A stretch of 64,000 nt of DNA, taken from Streptomyces sindenensis (GTDB taxonomy: Bacteria; Actinomycetota; Actinomycetes; Streptomycetales; Streptomycetaceae). Made by a program: the position numbers and the translations under genes. The stretch's first letter is position 1. Each line of letters begins with the position of its first letter. The notes under the pieces are model-generated. The model had not been told where the DNA came from and did not search any database. It saw nothing but the letters and a program-made list of their open reading frames with translations. Where the stretch lies: assembly GCF_014649035.1 (NCBI RefSeq), contig NZ_BMSG01000007.1, positions 124,001 to 188,000 on the forward strand. Direction: 5' to 3'. Below, in pieces: positions 59,606 through 64,000 of the stretch.

Positions 59606-59639
59606 CCGGACCCCGCCGAGCTGTCTCGGCGGGGTCCGG
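59606..59639 (-). terminator. Terminator of the FmdB gene
   Basis: A perfect 15-bp stem, CCGGACCCCGCCGAG with its complement, around a CTGT loop. It lies 43 bases after the FmdB stop codon and before the mtnP start. Confidence 0.88.
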
Positions 59640-59681
59640 TGAAAAGCAGGTGGGGCGAAAGCAGACGGGGCGTACGCGGGC

Positions 59682-60026
59682 TCAGGCGGCCGACGTACCG
59701 CTCGACGACGAGGCCGGCGCGGGGGCCGACGACGAGGCGGAGGCGGACGACGAGGCGCTCGACTTCGTGTCCGAGCCCGTCGACGACGAGGACGAACCCG
59801 AGTCGGACGACTTCGAGGACGACGACGCCGGCGTGCTGCTCGACGAGGAGCCGCGGCTGTCGTTCCGGTAGAAACCGGAACCCTTGAAGACGATGCCGAC
59901 CGCGGAGAACACCTTCTTGAGGCGTCCGTCGCAGCTCGGGCATACGGTCAGGGCGTCATCGGTGAACTTCTGCACCGCCTCAAGGCCCTCGCCGCACTCG
60001 GTGCACTGGTACTGATAGGTCGGCAC
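59682..60026 (-). CDS. FmdB-family zinc-ribbon protein
   Basis: 114 residues from GTG 60026 (AGGAGGAG upstream). Two CxxC pairs in PTYQYQCTECGEGLEAVQ and LTVCPSCDGRLKKVFSAVGI form the FmdB zinc ribbon, followed by a ~50-residue Ser-rich disordered tail. FmdB proteins are put forward as regulators or stress-related factors; the exact role is unknown. A CIRCE operator just before the start codon places it under HrcA heat-shock control, like groEL genes. Confidence 0.93.
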   Translation of the reverse strand: MPTYQYQCTECGEGLEAVQKFTDDALTVCPSCDGRLKKVFSAVGIVFKGSGFYRNDSRGSSSSSTPASSSSKSSDSGSSSSSTGSDTKSSASSSASASSSAPAPASSSSGTSAA

Positions 60027-60035
60027 TTGCTCCTC

Positions 60036-60062
60036 CTGGCACTCTCACTCAATGAGTGCTAA
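60036..60062. promoter_or_regulatory. CIRCE operator (HrcA binding site) upstream of fmdB
   Basis: CTGGCACTC, 9 bases, GAGTGCTAA: the standard Streptomyces form of CIRCE. It starts 9 bases upstream of the FmdB start codon and overlaps its Shine-Dalgarno, so HrcA would block the promoter or the leader. Confidence 0.9.
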
Positions 60063-60092
60063 CGACGCTCCATACTGACGTATTCCGTCGGA

Positions 60093-61373
60093 TCAGTCCA
60101 CCGTGACCGGCTCGCGGTGACCGATCCCACGTGCGACCGTGCGTCCCTGGGACCTCGGAGTCAGCCGGGAGCGCAGGGCGAGCAGGGTCATCAGGGCCAG
60201 TGCGGTTCCGGCCAGGGGGACCAGGAAGCCGGTGCTCGCGCCGTGGGCGTCGGCGAGTCGGCCCGCCACGGTGACGGCCGCCGCCTGGCCGAGCGCCACC
60301 GCACCCGTCAGCCAGGTGAAGGCCTCGGTCCGGGCGGTGGCGGGAACCAGCGCCTCGACCAGGGTGTAGCCGCTGATCAGGGCCGGGGCGATGCAGAGGC
60401 CGACCAGCAGGCCGAGTCCGGCCAGCAGCGGCACCGAGTGCACGGCCCACAGGCCGGACGCTGTCAGGGTCAGCGCCACGTACCCGACGATCAGGCGGCG
60501 GCGCGGGCTGCTCTTCCAGGCGATGGCACCGCAGGCGATGCCCGCCAGCATGTTGCCCGCCGCGAAGATCCCGTAGAGGACCCCGTTGACCCCTGGGTGG
60601 CCGATCTCCTCGGAGAACGCGGTCAGCGAGACCTGCATCCCGCCGAAGACCGCGCCGATGCCCAGGAAGGTGACGGCCAGGACGCGCACGCCAGGAACGG
60701 AGAGCGCCGAGGCGTGCGGTTCGGCGGCGGTGGCCTTGGCGCGCGGGGCGGGCTGGGTGGCGCGCTGCGCGGCGAAGAGGAGGCCGCCGACCAGCGTCAG
60801 GGCGGCCTCCGCGATCAGGCCGGCCGCCGGGTGCACGCCGGTGCACAGCGCGGTGGCGATCACCGGGCCCAGGACGAACGTGAACTCGTCCGTCACCGAC
60901 TCGAACGCGGCCGCGGTGGACATCAGCGGAGAGGCGGGCCGGTCGGGGGTCGCCCCCAGCATCGCCGCCCAGCGGGCCCGCACCATGGGGCCGATCTGCG
61001 GGATCGACGCACCGGTCGGCACGGCGGCGGCGAACAGCGCCCACAGGGGCGCGTCCGCCAGCGCCAGCACGGTCAGGGCGCTCACCGAGACGGCGTGGAG
61101 CAGGACCCCGGGCACCAGGACGGCACGCTGGCCGAACCGGTCGGCGAGTTTGCCGCTCTGCGGGGCGAACAGTGCCATGGAGACACCGGAGACCGCCGCG
61201 ACGGCGCCCGCGCTGCCGTACGAGCCGGTCGTGTGCTGCACGAGGAGGACGATGCCGATGGTGAGCATCGCGAAGGGCTGCCGTGCGGCGAAGCCGGGGA
61301 GGAGGAAGGTCCACGCACCGGGGGTGCGCAGCAGTTGCCCGTATCCGGGGCGGTCGGAGACCGTGGTCGCCAC
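60093..61373 (-). CDS. MFS transporter
   Basis: 426 residues from GTG 61373 (GGCAAGGA upstream); GTG 61403 is an alternative. Twelve membrane helices. A motif A-like loop SGKLADRFGQRAVLVPG and the motif ALISGYTLVEALVPATARTEAFTWL, seen in sugar/drug-type MFS proteins, are present. The substrate is unknown. It lies downstream of the antiporter gene on the same strand (366 bases). Confidence 0.88.
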   Translation of the reverse strand: MATTVSDRPGYGQLLRTPGAWTFLLPGFAARQPFAMLTIGIVLLVQHTTGSYGSAGAVAAVSGVSMALFAPQSGKLADRFGQRAVLVPGVLLHAVSVSALTVLALADAPLWALFAAAVPTGASIPQIGPMVRARWAAMLGATPDRPASPLMSTAAAFESVTDEFTFVLGPVIATALCTGVHPAAGLIAEAALTLVGGLLFAAQRATQPAPRAKATAAEPHASALSVPGVRVLAVTFLGIGAVFGGMQVSLTAFSEEIGHPGVNGVLYGIFAAGNMLAGIACGAIAWKSSPRRRLIVGYVALTLTASGLWAVHSVPLLAGLGLLVGLCIAPALISGYTLVEALVPATARTEAFTWLTGAVALGQAAAVTVAGRLADAHGASTGFLVPLAGTALALMTLLALRSRLTPRSQGRTVARGIGHREPVTVD

Positions 61374-61739
61374 GGTCCTTGCCTTTCTGCCGCCTGGTGG
61401 CACTGCTTCCCGGCGCCTTTGTGGGGCGGGCCGGACGGAAGCGGCCGAGAGCTGTCCTCTTCGCGCGGAACTGCGGTAGATGCCGGGCGACTCGCTGCCA
61501 TCGGCGAAGAAACGCCGGGCGAAGAGGCACCACGACCGCCATACGGTCGCGCCAGCTCTGCATCAGACAGAGTTGGTCGATCAGGTTTGCCTTCATGGTA
61601 CAGGCAGGAATCCCTGTGCACCTGCGATTGCGCACGGGGCTTCCGTATCAGCCTGTGATCTACGACGCGTTCGTCGCGGGTCGCCTGTGTTGTCACCTCT
61701 AAGAGGCCCGGGACTCAAGAGGCCCGGGACCCAGGAGGC
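61374..61739. other. Intergenic region between the antiporter and MFS genes
   Basis: 366 bases. A 16-bp direct repeat is at 61701-61732. A minus-strand frame upstream of the MFS start is open but poorly biased, and no gene is claimed. The MFS promoter should lie here. Confidence 0.5.
61701..61732. repeat. 16-bp direct repeat (AAGAGGCCCGGGACTC)
   Basis: Two adjacent copies differ by one base. They lie 8 bases after the antiporter stop codon and contain the palindrome CCCGGG. Confidence 0.8.
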
Positions 61740-63392
61740 TCAGTGGCGGGTTTTCGTGCCGCCGCCGGCACCGCCGCTCCCGTTGACGCCGGTACGGGTG
61801 CCGGCACCGGCACCTCCGAGCTTCTTGGCCAGTTTCATCGCCTGGGGGATGGCCGACCCGCCCTGCGGGCCCTTGACGCCGGGGCTCCGGGAGGCGGGAG
61901 ATCCGCCCGTGCCCAGCCAGCCCGCCAGCTTGCCGCCCTCGGCGACCGCCCGCAGGCGTTCCTCCACCCGGTCGCGCACCGGGTCGGTGGCCACCACCAG
62001 CAGCTCGTCGCCGCGCCGCAGGACCGTCGCCGGGGACGGCACGAAGCTCTGGTTCTCCCGGACCACCAGCGTGACGGCGGCCCCGGCCGGGAGCCGGAGC
62101 TCGCCGACCTCGACACCGTGCATCTTCGACTTCGTGGGGACGGCGACCGACAGCAGATGGCCGCGCAGCCGCTCCAGCGGGGCCGACTCGATGCCCAGGT
62201 CGTCGGCCTCGGCCGGGTCCTCGGCGATGTTCAGCTTGTTCGCGACCCAGGGCAGCGTCGGGCCCTGGATCAGGGTGTAGACGATGACCAGGATGAAGAC
62301 GATGTTGAAGATGCGCGTACTGCCCTCCACCCCGGACACCATGGGAATGGTCGCCAGGATGATGGGCACCGCCCCGCGCAGCCCGGCCCAGGACATGAGG
62401 ATCTTCTCGCGGGCCGGCAGCCGGAACGGCGCGAGGCTCAGGAAGACCGATACCGGCCGCGCCACCATGGTCAGCACCAGGCCCACCGCGACGGCCGGCC
62501 AGAAGTCGTCGACCAGGTCGTGCGGGGTGACCAGCAGGCCGAGCAGCACGAACATGCCGATCTGGGCCAGCCAGCCGAGCCCGTCGGCGAAACCGCGCGT
62601 GGCGGGCCAGTGGGGCAGCTTGGAGTTGCCGAGGATCATCGCGGCCAGGTAGACGGCGAGGAACCCGGAGCCGTGGGCCATGGCGCCCGCCGCGTACGCC
62701 GAGACGGCGATGGCCATCACGGCGATCGGGTAGAGACCGGAGGCGGGCAGGGCGACGTGCCGCAGCCCCAGGGAGCCCAGCCAGCCCACCGTGACGCCGA
62801 TCGTGGCGCCGATGGCCAGCTCCATCGCGATCTCCGCGACCAGGACGTACCAGTGCTCGACCGGGCCGACCGCGGAGAACGCCACGACCAGGATGACGAC
62901 GGGAGCGTCGTTGAAGCCGGACTCGGCCTCGAGGAGACCCGTGATCCGGGGCGGCAGGGGCACCCTGCGCAGCACGGAGAAGACGGCCGCGGCGTCGGTC
63001 GAGGAGACGACCGCTCCGATGATGAGCGCCTGGCGCCAGTCCAGGCCGACGAGATAGTGCGCGGCCGAGGCGGTGATGCCCACGCTGATCGCGACACCGA
63101 TGGTGGAGACCACCGCGGCTGCGGGCAGGACGGGTCTGACCTCTTTCCACTTCGCCCCGAGTCCGCCCTCGGCCAGGATGACGACCAGGGCGGCGTAGCC
63201 GATCACCTGCGTCAGCTCGGCGTTGTCGAACTTGACGTCGAAAATGCCGTCCTGCCCCAGGGCGATCCCGATGCCGAGATACAGGAGCAGGCTGGGGAGC
63301 CCGCTGCGCGAGGAGATCCGTACCGCCACCACGGCGACGAGCAGGACGAGCGAGCAGACGAGCAGGAGTTCGTTGAGCGCGTGGACAGTCAG
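61740..63392 (-). CDS. Potassium/proton antiporter (CPA1/NhaP2-type, TrkA-C domain)
   Basis: 550 residues if started at CTG 63392, which has GGAAGGA about 8 bases upstream. GTG 63335 or 63332 would remove most of the first helix (ELLLVCSLVLLVAVVAV). Family signatures: SGLPSLLLYLGIGIALG, GLLEAESGFNDAPVVILVV (the conserved Asp) and LRGAVPIILATIPM. The C-terminal part (ESAPLERLRGHLLSVAVPTKSKMHGVEVGELRLP) is a TrkA-C domain that may bind nucleotides such as c-di-AMP. It exchanges K+ (or Na+) for H+ across the membrane. Confidence 0.9.
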   Translation of the reverse strand: MTVHALNELLLVCSLVLLVAVVAVRISSRSGLPSLLLYLGIGIALGQDGIFDVKFDNAELTQVIGYAALVVILAEGGLGAKWKEVRPVLPAAAVVSTIGVAISVGITASAAHYLVGLDWRQALIIGAVVSSTDAAAVFSVLRRVPLPPRITGLLEAESGFNDAPVVILVVAFSAVGPVEHWYVLVAEIAMELAIGATIGVTVGWLGSLGLRHVALPASGLYPIAVMAIAVSAYAAGAMAHGSGFLAVYLAAMILGNSKLPHWPATRGFADGLGWLAQIGMFVLLGLLVTPHDLVDDFWPAVAVGLVLTMVARPVSVFLSLAPFRLPAREKILMSWAGLRGAVPIILATIPMVSGVEGSTRIFNIVFILVIVYTLIQGPTLPWVANKLNIAEDPAEADDLGIESAPLERLRGHLLSVAVPTKSKMHGVEVGELRLPAGAAVTLVVRENQSFVPSPATVLRRGDELLVVATDPVRDRVEERLRAVAEGGKLAGWLGTGGSPASRSPGVKGPQGGSAIPQAMKLAKKLGGAGAGTRTGVNGSGGAGGGTKTRH

Positions 63393-63461
63393 GGTCCGTT
63401 CCTTCCCTGCGTGCGCCTGCCGGATCGGCCCCCGGCAGCCAAGTACTTCGTTACCTTACCT

Positions 63462-63475
63462 AATCGTTAACGATT
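63462..63475. promoter_or_regulatory. 14-bp perfect palindrome in the divergent promoter region
   Basis: AATCGTTAACGATT between the antiporter start and the S45 gene. A short perfect palindrome in an A/T-rich spot of an otherwise GC-rich window is a good operator candidate for an unidentified regulator. Confidence 0.5.
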
Positions 63476-63610
63476 CCTTGACGGCTTCGAGTGTTCGTGC
63501 GAGGAAGACGCAAATGGATGCATCCCTATACCGCGTCCGAGTGGCTTCTCCGCTGCGCCTATGGTTGCTCCTGCACTCCCAGGACCACCCTGCCCCCTCG
63601 AAGGACAGCG

Positions 63611-64000
63611 ATGCCCGCCAACACAACCGACTCTTCCGGCCCTTCCGAAGCGAAGAAGCCCGGCAGGAAGAAGGGGCGACGCGCCCGCCTGATCGTGCTC
63701 GTCCTGGTGCTGGCGCTCGTCGCGGGTGTCGGGTACGGGGCGTACTGGTCCGTCTCCACCGTGCGGGCGTCGTACCCGCAGACCACCGGGTCGATAACGC
63801 TCGACGGCCTTTCCGGCGACGTCGAGGTCAAACGCGACTCCTACGGTATTCCGCAGATCTACGCGGACTCCGACGCCGACCTCTTCCGCGCCCAGGGCTT
63901 CGTCCAGGCCCAGGACCGCTTCTGGGAGATGGACGTCCGGCGCCACATGACGTCCGGCCGGCTCTCCGAGATGTTCGGTTCCGGGCAGGTGGAGACCGAC
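63611..64000 (+). CDS. Penicillin acylase (S45) family protein, N-terminal part only
   Basis: 130 residues are visible from ATG 63611; the frame runs off the window. A Lys/Arg-rich leader and one membrane helix (RLIVLVLVLALVAGVGYGAYW) anchor it outside. Then GDVEVKRDSYGIPQIYADSD and FRAQGFVQAQDRFWEMDVRRHM match the alpha-subunit start of S45 acylases, whose mature enzyme is made by self-cleavage of one chain. The catalytic Ser lies beyond the window. Substrates could be N-acyl amides such as quorum-sensing lactones. Confidence 0.88.
   Translation, partial: MPANTTDSSGPSEAKKPGRKKGRRARLIVLVLVLALVAGVGYGAYWSVSTVRASYPQTTGSITLDGLSGDVEVKRDSYGIPQIYADSDADLFRAQGFVQAQDRFWEMDVRRHMTSGRLSEMFGSGQVETD

Overview
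The window is a 64 kb piece of chromosome from a high-GC actinomycete, almost certainly Streptomyces. The evidence is very high G/C at third codon positions, many GTG and some TTG starts, an F420 biosynthesis gene (fbiC), an XRE-DUF5753/DUF397 pair, a GPP34-family protein, an HrdD-like sigma factor, and genes for a spore-wall-type D-Ala-D-Ala carboxypeptidase. No biosynthetic gene cluster, complete transposon, CRISPR array, rRNA or replication origin was seen. Species cannot be fixed from the sequence alone. Layout. 0-16 kb: metabolic and accessory genes: an NTF2-like fold (cut by the window edge), a HAD phosphatase, fbiC, a truncated methyltransferase, an aldo/keto reductase, a secreted NPP1-type protein, a TetR repressor with a clear palindromic operator, an NTPase-TPR protein followed by a P-loop kinase, an ADP-ribosylglycohydrolase homologue that has lost both metal-binding motifs, a sodium/solute symporter, an SDR and an EthD-like protein. 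16-27 kb: a conserved developmental/cell-wall block (DUF397, XRE-DUF5753, GPP34, D-Ala-D-Ala carboxypeptidase with a sigma-E-like promoter, a large membrane protein), then an ATP-grasp protein, an APH-family kinase and a DUF6228-like protein. 27.6-30.6 kb: a small accessory island. A 17-base piece of the tRNA-Arg(CCU) gene at 30.5 kb recurs as a direct repeat at 27.9 kb. Between the two lies a coiled-coil DUF4041/GIY-YIG nuclease and gene-poor DNA, so this looks like a decayed element integrated at a tRNA. 30.6-37 kb: an alanine/glycine:sodium symporter, an ECF sigma relic and a very large HelD-like superfamily 1 ATPase with an unusual C-terminal extension. 37-51.5 kb: acyl-CoA-synthetase-like ligase, M6 protease, TetR/MFS pair with a phased operator array, MarR/LigB pair, hrdD behind a sigma-R-type promoter, a divergent WYL regulator/MFS exporter pair, DUF6227 and a P1 peptidase. 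51.7-57 kb: a translationally coupled five-gene cluster encoding a membrane-linked molybdopterin oxidoreductase (cytochrome-b-like protein, catalytic MoCo/FeS subunit, four-cluster ferredoxin, bc1-type Rieske protein, small membrane protein), the best candidate for an undescribed respiratory complex. 57-64 kb: a housekeeping/envelope set: MscL, a CpaB/RcpC-like protein, mtnP (MTA phosphorylase), an FmdB zinc-ribbon gene that carries a CIRCE operator, an MFS protein, a potassium/proton antiporter apparently starting at CTG, and the start of a penicillin-acylase-family gene. Regulation that can be read directly includes the CIRCE element, sigma-R and sigma-E promoter matches, several inverted-repeat operators next to TetR/MarR/WYL regulators, and strong intrinsic-terminator hairpins. 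All functional names come from recognising sequence motifs by eye; no database search was run.
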